Assembly: GCF_002157735.2 (NCBI RefSeq)
Contig: NZ_AP018689.1
Location: forward strand, 186,001 to 250,000
Origin: Vibrio aphrogenes
GTDB lineage: Bacteria; Pseudomonadota; Gammaproteobacteria; Enterobacterales; Vibrionaceae
Direction: 5' to 3'
DNA: 64,000 nt
Part shown: positions 50,427-58,260 of the stretch, piece after piece
Layout of the letters: each line of letters starts with the position of its first letter
Position numbering within the stretch: the first letter of the stretch is position 1
Notes under the pieces: model-generated
Databases searched by the model: none
What the model saw: the letters and a program-made list of their open reading frames with translations, nothing else
What the model was told of the DNA's origin: nothing
Position numbers and translations under genes: made by a program

Positions 50427-51008
50427 ATGCTATTGATTATCGATAATTACGATTCCTTTACTTACAACCTATATCAGTATTTTTGTGAATTAGGCCAGCA
50501 AGTGCGTGTTATTCGTAATGATGAAATTGATATTGCAGGTATTGAAGCTCTGAATCCAACTCATTTAGTTATCTCTCCAGGACCTTGTACACCCAATGAG
50601 GCCGGTATCTCATTGCAAGCGATTGAACATTTTGCCGGGCAATTACCCATTTTAGGGGTATGCCTTGGTCATCAAGCGATTGCTCAAGTATTTGGAGGGC
50701 AAGTGGTACGTGCACGACAAGTGATGCATGGTAAAACTTCTGCGATCGTACATAACGGAACCAGTGTCTTTACTGGCTTGCCAAATCCTTTGACGGTGAC
50801 TCGTTACCATTCCTTAGTAGTGCAAACCGAAAGCTTACCAGATTGCTTCGAATTAACCGCTTGGAGTACCCTCGAAAGTGGTGAAATGGATGAGATCATG
50901 GGTTATCGACATAAAAGCTTGCCAATTGAGGCGGTGCAGTTCCATCCTGAATCAATTAAAACCCAATGTGGTCATCAGATCCTAGCGAATTTTATCCAGC
51001 AATCTTGA
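50427..51008 (+). CDS. pabA: Aminodeoxychorismate synthase glutamine amidotransferase subunit
   Basis: Class I glutamine amidotransferase that feeds ammonia to PabB for folate synthesis. The nucleophile is C79 in GVCLGHQ, and the His-Glu pair lies in QFHPESI near the C-terminus. 193 aa (E. coli PabA 187). TrpG is the close alternative, but a stand-alone gene before argD fits PabA in Vibrio. Confidence 0.92.
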   Translation: MLLIIDNYDSFTYNLYQYFCELGQQVRVIRNDEIDIAGIEALNPTHLVISPGPCTPNEAGISLQAIEHFAGQLPILGVCLGHQAIAQVFGGQVVRARQVMHGKTSAIVHNGTSVFTGLPNPLTVTRYHSLVVQTESLPDCFELTAWSTLESGEMDEIMGYRHKSLPIEAVQFHPESIKTQCGHQILANFIQQS

Positions 51009-51132
51009 CCTAATGGAAGTCAGAAGTGTTAGATATTGCACAAGCTGACGACGATTATTTTATCCTTTCGTTATTTTCCACTACGCTTATTATCAATAAT
51101 GTCAGTCGATTGATCGCACTGATATCAATACT

Positions 51133-51171
51133 ATTGAATTTTTATTTTAAAAAAGTGAATAAAAATCTATT
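51133..51171. promoter_or_regulatory. Candidate ArgR operator upstream of argD
   Basis: Two 18-bp ARG-type boxes (51133-51150 and 51154-51171) each begin with TGAAT after two bases. The second halves are ATTTT and ATCTA, against the consensus ATTCA. They are exactly 3 bp apart, the proper ArgR spacing, and lie 63-100 bases before the argD start. Confidence 0.7.
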
Positions 51172-51233
51172 GCTACTCGATGCGGAGTTCGCTAAATTAA
51201 TCACCAATGGGTCGTGGATAAAAGGGATTAGGG

Positions 51234-52454
51234 ATGTCTATAAATACACAAGTAAAAAGAAGTTGGTTTGATGAGGTCATGGTGCCATGTTACAGCCCGA
51301 TGGAGATGATTCCGGTTCGTGGGCAAGGTTCTGTGGTGTGGGACCAACAAGGAAAAGAGTACATTGATTTTGCTGGTGGCATTGCCGTTAGCTGCTTAGG
51401 CCATTGCCATCCCATCATGGTAGAAGCTTTAACGGAACAAGCCCATAAAATTTGGCATTTAAGTAATGTGATGACCAATGAGCCTGCCTTACGTTTAGCG
51501 AAAAAGTTAACGGAAATCAGTTTTGCGGAAAAAGTCTTTTTTGCCAACTCTGGTGCCGAAGCCAACGAAGCGGCCTTGAAATTGGCGCGTCGTTGGGCAA
51601 AAGAGGTTCATGGTGAAGAAAAAAGTGAAATCATTGCGTTTGTACAAGGTTTCCACGGCCGAACGTTCTTTACTGTTACCGTGGGCGGTCAACCGAGCTA
51701 TTCGGATGGTTTTGGCCCGAAACCAGGTAATGTGACGCATATTCCTTATAACGATCTTGCCGCCTTAAAAGCACACATTTCGGAGAAAACTTGCGCGGTG
51801 ATGATGGAGCCGTTGCAAGGTGAAGGTGGGGTCATCTCTCCGGATAGCGACTTTATTCACGCCGTTCGCGATCTTTGTGATCAACATAATGCGTTGTTGA
51901 TCTTCGATGAAGTACAAACGGGTAATGGGCGTACTGGCCACTTTTATGCTTACCAAGGCCTAGGGGTGACTCCGGATATTTTGTCTACCGCAAAATCATT
52001 AGGGGGAGGCTTTCCCATTGGTGCGATGCTTACCACCAGTGAATTGGCTCAACATATGAAAGTGGGAGTACATGGCTCCACTTATGGTGGTAACCCATTA
52101 GCGTGCGCCGTGGCGGAAGCGGTGGTGAATCACATCAGTCAACCGATGGTTTTACAAGGCGTTGTCGAACGTGAGCAATGGTTGAAGCAAGGTTTAGAAG
52201 CATTAAATCAAAAGTATGGGATATTTGCAGATATCCGTGGCAAAGGTTTATTGATTGGCGCTGAACTCAATGAAGAATGGCAAGGGCGTGCTCGTGATAT
52301 CTTGGTGGCCGCAGGTCAGCACGGTTTATTACTGCTGGTGGCCGGAGCGAATGTGGTACGTTTTACCCCTTCTTTAGTGATCACTAAAAATGAGGTTCAA
52401 CAAGGTTTAGAGAAGCTGGATGCAGCGTTGGCTTCATTGGTGAATCAGTCTTAA
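51234..52454 (+). CDS. argD: Acetylornithine / succinylornithine aminotransferase
   Basis: PLP aminotransferase forming N-acetylornithine in arginine synthesis; it also serves lysine synthesis or arginine breakdown (AstC) in relatives. 406 aa. The PLP lysine is K254 in [14 protein letters not shown], and [11 protein letters not shown] lies near 225-235. The same locus in V. cholerae continues with astA and astD; here it does not. Paired ArgR boxes precede it. ArgD and AstC cannot be told apart from sequence alone. Confidence 0.93.
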   Translation: MSINTQVKRSWFDEVMVPCYSPMEMIPVRGQGSVVWDQQGKEYIDFAGGIAVSCLGHCHPIMVEALTEQAHKIWHLSNVMTNEPALRLAKKLTEISFAEKVFFANSGAEANEAALKLARRWAKEVHGEEKSEIIAFVQGFHGRTFFTVTVGGQPSYSDGFGPKPGNVTHIPYNDLAALKAHISEKTCAVMMEPLQGEGGVISPDSDFIHAVRDLCDQHNALLIFDEVQTGNGRTGHFYAYQGLGVTPDILSTAKSLGGGFPIGAMLTTSELAQHMKVGVHGSTYGGNPLACAVAEAVVNHISQPMVLQGVVEREQWLKQGLEALNQKYGIFADIRGKGLLIGAELNEEWQGRARDILVAAGQHGLLLLVAGANVVRFTPSLVITKNEVQQGLEKLDAALASLVNQS

Positions 52455-52483
52455 TCCGTTAACACTAACTCAGCGAGTAAACT

Positions 52484-52518
52484 AAGGCGTTCCCGTTATT
52501 GTGGAGCGCTTTTTTTTG
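52484..52518 (+). terminator. Intrinsic terminator after argD
   Basis: AAGGCGTTCC pairs with GGAGCGCTTT (G-U pairs included) and is followed by a run of T. Confidence 0.75.
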
Positions 52519-52667
52519 TCCCGTTATTTTTGTGCGCTCAATGTGAGTTTTACGAAAGAAATTAAACTGTTACCTATTGCTTTTGCTCACTTGAACTATA
52601 GTTATACCCATCAAAGCAATTTAATGTGATTGGTATGAATACCATGAGTCGCTATCGGAGAAATGCT

Positions 52668-53465
52668 ATGTTGAGTGTTGAGCAATTATTTGAACATCTG
52701 TGGCAAGACTACACGACCCGCCTGTGTCCTTCTGCCTTGAAAGTGCAGAAACTTCTGACCCATCAGCAGGGTGAGCCGATTAATGACCATATTGCATTAC
52801 GCACTTTTTCGGGCTCTAAGTTAGGTCTTGAACAATTGGCCAAGCATTTTGTTGAATTGGGGTACTACCAGGCTGGTGAATATCATTTTGAAGCGAAAAA
52901 GCTGTATGCTCATCATTATCAACATCCTGAAGCTGATTATCCGAAAGTCTTTATTAGTGAACTTAACCTAGCGGCGTGTTCAGAGACCCTAAGAGATATC
53001 GTTAACAAGCTGACGCATGATATTCCATCTCAATATACAGATGATGTTCGTTTTTTATTTCAAGGCAGACCGTGGCGTATTTCGAAACAAGATTATGCTG
53101 AGTTGTCGAAAGAAAGTGAATATGCTGCTTGGGTTGCTGCTCATGGCTTTGGTGCGAATCATTTTACGATCAGTGTGAATGCACTGCCTGGCTTTGCAGA
53201 TCTTGAACAAGTAAATGACTTTCTCGTTTGGCATCATTTTGAATTAAATCATTCGGGAGGTGATATTAAAGGGAGCGAAGCGGTGGGGTTACAACAGTCC
53301 TCGACCATTGCAGACCAAGTGTCGGTGGCGTGTTCTGATGGTGAGCTTTGTATTCCAGGCGGGTTTTATGAGTTTGCGAAACGCTTTCCTTTAGCGGATG
53401 GGGTTTTGTATCAAGGTTTTGTGGAAGCGTCAGCCGACAAAATTTTTGAAAGCACGAATCGTTAG
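52668..53465 (+). CDS. DUF1338 protein (2-oxoadipate dioxygenase/decarboxylase-like)
   Basis: 265-residue protein of the DUF1338 family, some members of which (HglS/YdcJ) are Fe(II) enzymes turning 2-oxoadipate into D-2-hydroxyglutarate. ATG at 52668 has GGAG eight bases upstream; the frame extends to a GTG at 52626. Conserved elements seen are INDHIALRTF (residues 38-47), AHGFGANHFTISVN and GGFYEFAKRFP. Substrate here is unknown. It is the family found beside astD in V. cholerae, so it may belong to amino-acid breakdown. The astAD genes themselves are absent. Confidence 0.85.
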   Translation: MLSVEQLFEHLWQDYTTRLCPSALKVQKLLTHQQGEPINDHIALRTFSGSKLGLEQLAKHFVELGYYQAGEYHFEAKKLYAHHYQHPEADYPKVFISELNLAACSETLRDIVNKLTHDIPSQYTDDVRFLFQGRPWRISKQDYAELSKESEYAAWVAAHGFGANHFTISVNALPGFADLEQVNDFLVWHHFELNHSGGDIKGSEAVGLQQSSTIADQVSVACSDGELCIPGGFYEFAKRFPLADGVLYQGFVEASADKIFESTNR

Positions 53466-53553
53466 GCGCTGTCTGTTAAGTGCTGTCCATTAAGTGACTT
53501 CTCTAATGACACTCGTGACTGGAATTTTTTGACTCGAGCAACGAGTGCCATAG

Positions 53554-53587
53554 ATAAAGAGCTTTCGTTTATAAAGAGCTTTTGTTC
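53554..53587. repeat. Two tandem 17-bp units, DUF1338-spoT interval
   Basis: ATAAAGAGCTTTCGTTT (53554-53570) is followed by ATAAAGAGCTTTTGTTC. Just before it are a CACTCGT / ACGAGTG inverted repeat (53510-53547) and an imperfect 15-bp duplication (53468-53499). Confidence 0.7.
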
Positions 53588-53689
53588 ATGAGGGCCTGAT
53601 TGTAGAGCAACGACTTATCGAAAATGGATGCTTGTTCTCAAGTCATTTCCCTACGCAATATCAGACCATCTCATTCGTGTATCATGCGA

Positions 53690-55819
53690 TTAATTACGAG
53701 CACGACGCACTTTTAAGGCATGCGGCATGACGCGAATACGTTTCATGATACCAGCAAGGTGCACACGATCTTTGGTGGTCAATAATAAGGTAACGGTATA
53801 TAAACGACCATCACGTTCTTCGGTTGCGATGCCATGAATATTCGAGCCAGTCGAAGCAACCACATTGGTTAAGTCGGCTAAAGCCCCTTGGCGATTTTGC
53901 ATGTCGATTTTAAGTTCAGTTATAAACTCTTGCTCAAAATCTTTCGACCATTCAACGGCCATATAACGTTCAGGTTCTTTTTGATAACCACGAATATTAG
54001 GGCAAGTTTCACGGTGAATGACTAAGCCTCGACCCGGTGATACGTGAGCAATAATATCGTCGCCAGGGATCGGGTGACAACATTTCGCATAGGTCAATAA
54101 AATACCTTCTGCACCACGAATTGGTAGCTTTTTATTGGTTGATAGAGCGTCGTCCTCGTTAGAAGGTAGCTCAGTTAACTCATCGGCATCACCTAATAAA
54201 CGACGAGCAATCACAATACTCATCAATTCGCCTAAGCCAATCGCTGCCAATAATTCATCTTCACTTTTCAGTTTTAGATCCGCAATGACATGCTTAATAT
54301 TTTCCGCGCTAATGTCTTTAAGAGATAACTCACCAAGCGCATGATTGAGCAAGCGACGACCGAGTGCCACCGATTCTTCTCGGCGCATGGTTTTCAGAAC
54401 TTGACGAATTTTAGTGCGAGCACGCGAGGTCACCACATAATTTAGCCAAGCGGCATTAGGGCGAGCACCGGGTGCACTGATGATTTCAATGGTTTGACCA
54501 TTTTTGAGTGATTTACTCAGCGGATAAGGATTGCGATCTACTCGCGCGCCTACGCAGGTATTACCCACATCAGTATGTACAGCGTAAGCAAAATCAACCG
54601 CAGTGGCTCCTGCCGGTAATTCAATAATGCGGCCTTTTGGCGTGAACACGAAAATTTCATCTGGGAAGAGATCAGATTTAACGTTTTCAATAAATTCGAA
54701 AGAGTTACCCGCACTTTGCTGGAGTTCAAGTAGGCTTTGCATCCAACGTTGCGCTTTAATTTGTGCGGTGGTGCCTGAGCTGTCGCCATTGGCTTTGTAA
54801 GACCAATGCGCCGCCACCCCTTTATCCGCCATCTGGTCCATGTCTTCAGTACGAATTTGCACTTCAACAGGCACACCATGAGGACCAACCATCGAAGTGT
54901 GTAAAGATTGATAGCCGTTGGCTTTGGGGACTGCGATGTAATCTTTCATACGGCCAGGGCGAGGTTTATACAGATTATGTACCTGACCTAGCACGCGATA
55001 ACAAGTATCTGGCGTATCGACAATCACGCGGAAGGCATAAATGTCCATAATGGTATGAAAACGTTGCTCTTTAGTACGCATCTTATTGTAGATGGAGTAC
55101 AAATTCTTCTCACGTCCCAACACTCGAACTTGTAAGCCGGCTTCTTGGAGACGACCTTCAATTTCACTATGGATGCGTTGGATCATTTCTTTGCGGTTAC
55201 CACGAGCAGCTTTCACAACTTCTTTTAACACTCGGTAGCGATTGGGATAGAGTGCTTCAAAACCCAGCTCTTCGAGTTCGGTTTTGATGTTGTTAATACC
55301 TAAGCGGTGCGCCAAGGGGGAGAAGATTTCTAACGTTTCACGCGCAATGCGACGACGCTTATCTGGGCGTAAGGCGTCAAGAGTGCGCATATTATGAGTG
55401 CGGTCTGCCAGCTTGATTAAAATCACGCGAATATCTTGCACCATGGCCAAGATCATTTTGCGGAAGTTTTCAGCTTGTGCTTCTTTGCGATCGCGAAATT
55501 TGAGTTTATCGAGTTTAGAGACACCATCCACGAGTTCAGCTACGGTTTCACCAAACTGAGCAGCGAGATCTTCTTTGGTGGTGGCAGTATCTTCGATGAC
55601 ATCATGTAATAACGCTGCCATTAAGGTTTCGTTATCCAGATGCATTTCTGCGAGGATGCGGGCTACCGCGACAGGGTGGATGATATAAGGTTCGCCACTG
55701 GAGCGACTTTGACCTTCATGCGCCTCTTTTGCGACCAAAAAGGCTTGTCGCAGAGTCTCAAGTTGAGACTCTGGCAAATATTCTTGGGCAACGGCCTTTA
55801 AACTTTCAAATAAGTACAA
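53690..55819 (-). CDS. spoT: Bifunctional (p)ppGpp synthase/hydrolase SpoT
   Basis: Controls the alarmone (p)ppGpp in response to starvation. The HD hydrolase domain is at about 25-180 (HPVAVARILAEM, LLHDVIEDT, RTHNMRTL). The synthetase domain covers about 200-340 (YSIYNKMR, DIYAFRVIV, KDYIAVPKANGYQSLHTSM). A TGS domain lies near 385-445, and an ACT domain closes the protein (ITELKIDMQNRQGALADLT). 709 aa (E. coli 702). It is downstream of rpoZ and gmk on the same strand, the usual gmk-rpoZ-spoT operon. Confidence 0.97.
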   Translation of the reverse strand: MYLFESLKAVAQEYLPESQLETLRQAFLVAKEAHEGQSRSSGEPYIIHPVAVARILAEMHLDNETLMAALLHDVIEDTATTKEDLAAQFGETVAELVDGVSKLDKLKFRDRKEAQAENFRKMILAMVQDIRVILIKLADRTHNMRTLDALRPDKRRRIARETLEIFSPLAHRLGINNIKTELEELGFEALYPNRYRVLKEVVKAARGNRKEMIQRIHSEIEGRLQEAGLQVRVLGREKNLYSIYNKMRTKEQRFHTIMDIYAFRVIVDTPDTCYRVLGQVHNLYKPRPGRMKDYIAVPKANGYQSLHTSMVGPHGVPVEVQIRTEDMDQMADKGVAAHWSYKANGDSSGTTAQIKAQRWMQSLLELQQSAGNSFEFIENVKSDLFPDEIFVFTPKGRIIELPAGATAVDFAYAVHTDVGNTCVGARVDRNPYPLSKSLKNGQTIEIISAPGARPNAAWLNYVVTSRARTKIRQVLKTMRREESVALGRRLLNHALGELSLKDISAENIKHVIADLKLKSEDELLAAIGLGELMSIVIARRLLGDADELTELPSNEDDALSTNKKLPIRGAEGILLTYAKCCHPIPGDDIIAHVSPGRGLVIHRETCPNIRGYQKEPERYMAVEWSKDFEQEFITELKIDMQNRQGALADLTNVVASTGSNIHGIATEERDGRLYTVTLLLTTKDRVHLAGIMKRIRVMPHALKVRRARN

Positions 55820-55845
55820 TGTGTTCTACGCCCAGAATAGAGAGA

Positions 55846-56118
55846 TTAACGGTGGTGAACGATGCTGCTTACTGCTGCTAGTTCTGCCGCGTCTTGCTCT
55901 TGTTGTTCTTGGCGCTCACGTGCGTCCAATACTTCTTTAGTGATCAAGCCTTCTTCGATCTCACGTAGAGCGATCACGGTCGTTTTATCGTTTTCTTCCG
56001 GAACCAATGCATCCTTGTTACCAGTTTGCATTTGACGTGCGCGGCGAGCCGCAATAAGAACTAGGTCGAAACGGTTACCGATTTTTTCAACAGCGTCTTG
56101 GACAGTTACGCGTGCCAT
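55846..56118 (-). CDS. rpoZ: RNA polymerase omega subunit
   Basis: 90-residue omega subunit, begun by [21 protein letters not shown] and containing the ARRARQMQ helix, ending in a Gln/Glu-rich tail. Same length as E. coli (91). It lies 26 bases before spoT and shares its operon. Omega contributes to ppGpp response, which fits its partner. Confidence 0.98.
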   Translation of the reverse strand: MARVTVQDAVEKIGNRFDLVLIAARRARQMQTGNKDALVPEENDKTTVIALREIEEGLITKEVLDARERQEQQEQDAAELAAVSSIVHHR

Positions 56119-56236
56119 GGTGACTCCAATTAGTGAATTTTATTTAGAATGACGGGAAATTATACAACCATACTTGTTGAGATTCTAGCAATAACATGCC
56201 CGTCGATAGATTTACTTTCGTTACGTTGGCGCAGAA

Positions 56237-56863
56237 TTATTCTGTGAGCAACGCTTTTAACATGCCGTTGTATTTAACCGCTTGTTTATCTTGTTTTAAA
56301 CGCTCAGCACGGATGATAGCTTTAAAGTCCATTAGGGCGGCGTCAAAGTCATCATTGATGATGAGATAATCGTATTCGTTGTAATGAGAAATTTCTGCTT
56401 TGGCTTTGCTCATGCGTCCAGCGATCACTTCAGCACTATCTTGGCCTCGAGTGTTCAAACGACGCTCTAGCTCCCCGTTAGAGGGTGGCAAAATGAAAAT
56501 ACCTTTTGCTTGCGGCATTTGTTCACGAATTTGACGAGCACCTTGCCAATCAATATCGAGGAAAATATCGATGCCTTTATTGAGGTTTTCTTCAATCCAG
56601 ACTCGAGAGGTGCCGTAATAATTGCCAAACACTTCGGCATGTTCAAGAAATACGCCTTGTTGCATTAATTCCACAAAATGTTCTTTTTCCACAAAGTGGT
56701 AATGAACGCCATCTTCTTCGCCAGGACGTTGATCGCGAGTGGTGTGTGAAATAGACACTTTCATCGCGTAGTTAGGGTTTTTTTCTAACATGGCAGAAAT
56801 TAAGCTCGATTTACCTGCACCACTTGGTGCAGAAACAATATAAAGCGTACCTTTACCGATCAT
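56237..56863 (-). CDS. gmk: Guanylate kinase
   Basis: P-loop nucleoside monophosphate kinase that makes GDP. Walker A is [11 protein letters not shown] (residues 10-20). The GMP-binding [21 protein letters not shown] is intact. 208 aa (E. coli 207). First of the gmk-rpoZ-spoT set, so guanine-nucleotide supply and alarmone control stand together. Confidence 0.98.
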   Translation of the reverse strand: MIGKGTLYIVSAPSGAGKSSLISAMLEKNPNYAMKVSISHTTRDQRPGEEDGVHYHFVEKEHFVELMQQGVFLEHAEVFGNYYGTSRVWIEENLNKGIDIFLDIDWQGARQIREQMPQAKGIFILPPSNGELERRLNTRGQDSAEVIAGRMSKAKAEISHYNEYDYLIINDDFDAALMDFKAIIRAERLKQDKQAVKYNGMLKALLTE

Positions 56864-57079
56864 TATTCATTCACTTTTGTTGTGGTTTGCCTTCCTATTT
56901 TAGTCGCTTACCATCAGGTGTGGTAGACAACGCACACAAAGGATAAAAATAGTCAGGGAAAAAATGGGGAGCGAAGAGTAGCACAACTGCACTCTAATTT
57001 GAATCGGTTGGCTATTATTTCCTATGTTCAGAGTGACTTTTCGGTATACTCAAGCGGTGTATTTAAGATTGATGTTGCT

Positions 57080-57925
57080 ATGAAAAACTCCCACTCACGA
57101 TTGCCGCTTATTCCTGTACCCGATTCTGTTATACAAGCAGCTCCGGTGACTCGTTTTCGCTCTCAGGCCACATCTGCTGTGGTGAATGAGCAAGAGCAGT
57201 TTGCCATCGAAACCCCAGTAGCCTTGATATACAACGGTATTTCTCACACGGTATTGATGTGCAGTCAAACGGATCTGGAGGATTTGGCGATAGGGTTTTC
57301 ATTGTCTGAAGGCATTATTGATTATGCTCGTGATATTCATGACATTGAGATACAAACCTCTGAGGCGGGGGTAGAGCTGTACATTGAATTATCCAATCGT
57401 TGTTTTGAAAGGTTAAAACAAGCTCGTCGGACAATGGCAGGCAGAACCGGTTGTGGTATTTGTGGCTCTGAGCATTTATCACATGTGGTGCGCTCCCAAC
57501 CACCACTTCCTAATCAGAGCGTGTTAGATTGGCATCTTATTGATGGGGTGTTGGCACAACTTAAAGATCTGCAAGCGCTTAACCAAATCACAGGGGCAAC
57601 ACATGCGGCGGTCTATTTGTCGCAGCAAGGAGAGATTGTCGCCATTCGAGAAGATGTCGGTCGTCATATTGCTTTAGATAAATTGGTGGGGTATATCGCA
57701 AAAAATAAATGCTCAGGAGGGGCGATTTTGGTGACCAGTCGTGCCAGTTTCGAAATGGTACAAAAGACCGTGAGCGCAGGGGTGGAAATTTTGTTGGCTA
57801 TCTCTGCCGCCACCAGTATGGCGGTGACACTGGCTGAGCAATCGAATTTAACCTTAGTGGGCTTCTGCCGCCCAGGACGTGCGGACGCTTATACTTATCC
57901 GCATCGATTATTGATAGAGCCATAA
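57080..57925 (+). CDS. fdhD: Formate dehydrogenase accessory sulfurtransferase FdhD
   Basis: Sulfur carrier that gives the molybdenum cofactor of formate dehydrogenases its terminal sulfur, taken from IscS. The CGICG motif has the reactive C125 and C128. Also seen are YNGISHTVLMC, GFSLSEGII, REDVGRHIALDKL and LVGFCRPGRADAYTYP. ATG at 57080 (281 aa) is preferred over the upstream TTG frame, as E. coli FdhD has 277 aa; the ribosome site is weak. It is convergent with the ydeP-type gene, a likely client enzyme. Confidence 0.93.
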   Translation: MKNSHSRLPLIPVPDSVIQAAPVTRFRSQATSAVVNEQEQFAIETPVALIYNGISHTVLMCSQTDLEDLAIGFSLSEGIIDYARDIHDIEIQTSEAGVELYIELSNRCFERLKQARRTMAGRTGCGICGSEHLSHVVRSQPPLPNQSVLDWHLIDGVLAQLKDLQALNQITGATHAAVYLSQQGEIVAIREDVGRHIALDKLVGYIAKNKCSGGAILVTSRASFEMVQKTVSAGVEILLAISAATSMAVTLAEQSNLTLVGFCRPGRADAYTYPHRLLIEP

Positions 57926-57952
57926 CACTCGATTCCAGCTTCTTTATGGTTT

Positions 57953-58088
57953 AAGTAAGTTAATGATTTAAGCAAGATTTTGGTTCAAGAAGGCTAATAG
58001 TTAAAGAAGGCTAATAGTTAAAGAAGGCTAATAGTTAAAGAAGGTTAATGGCTCAAGAAAGCTAATGATTAAAGAAAACTTATAGCCA
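57953..58088. repeat. 17-bp-period tandem repeat, eight units
   Basis: Units start every 17 bases from 57953. Three central ones (57987-58037) are identical AAGAAGGCTAATAGTTA, and those on either side are diverged. Divergence increases toward both ends, which suggests growth from the middle. Confidence 0.85.
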
Positions 58089-58091
58089 AAT

Positions 58092-58137
58092 AAAGCTCAG
58101 GCCGAACATATTATTGATGTTCGGCCTGAGCTTTTTT
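58092..58137. terminator. 18-bp perfect hairpin, bidirectional terminator of fdhD and ydeP-type gene
   Basis: AAAGCTCAGGCCGAACAT (58092-58109) pairs without mismatch with 58117-58134 around a 7-nt loop, followed by T residues. Confidence 0.92.
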
Positions 58138-58260
58138 GTCACATTGATAAATGTGTCACTTGATAAATCAGCGATATAGCCAACTACTTTGTGACATAGT
58201 GGTGTGACTCAACGTCCTAAATGAAAATAGCTGGTGCTCGGTATTAACTCGTGCTTGGTA

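Larger units (their letters stand above)
57926..58260. other. fdhD-ydeP convergent interval
   Basis: 335 bases. A 17-bp tandem array covers 57953-58088 and a perfect 18-bp hairpin covers 58092-58134. The remaining 120 bases before the ydeP-type stop show nothing I can name. Confidence 0.8.

Noticed and set aside
51026..51271. 81-codon ORF between pabA and argD
   Set aside because: It covers the ArgR boxes and overlaps the argD start. Composition is A/T-driven and it starts at TTG without a ribosome site.
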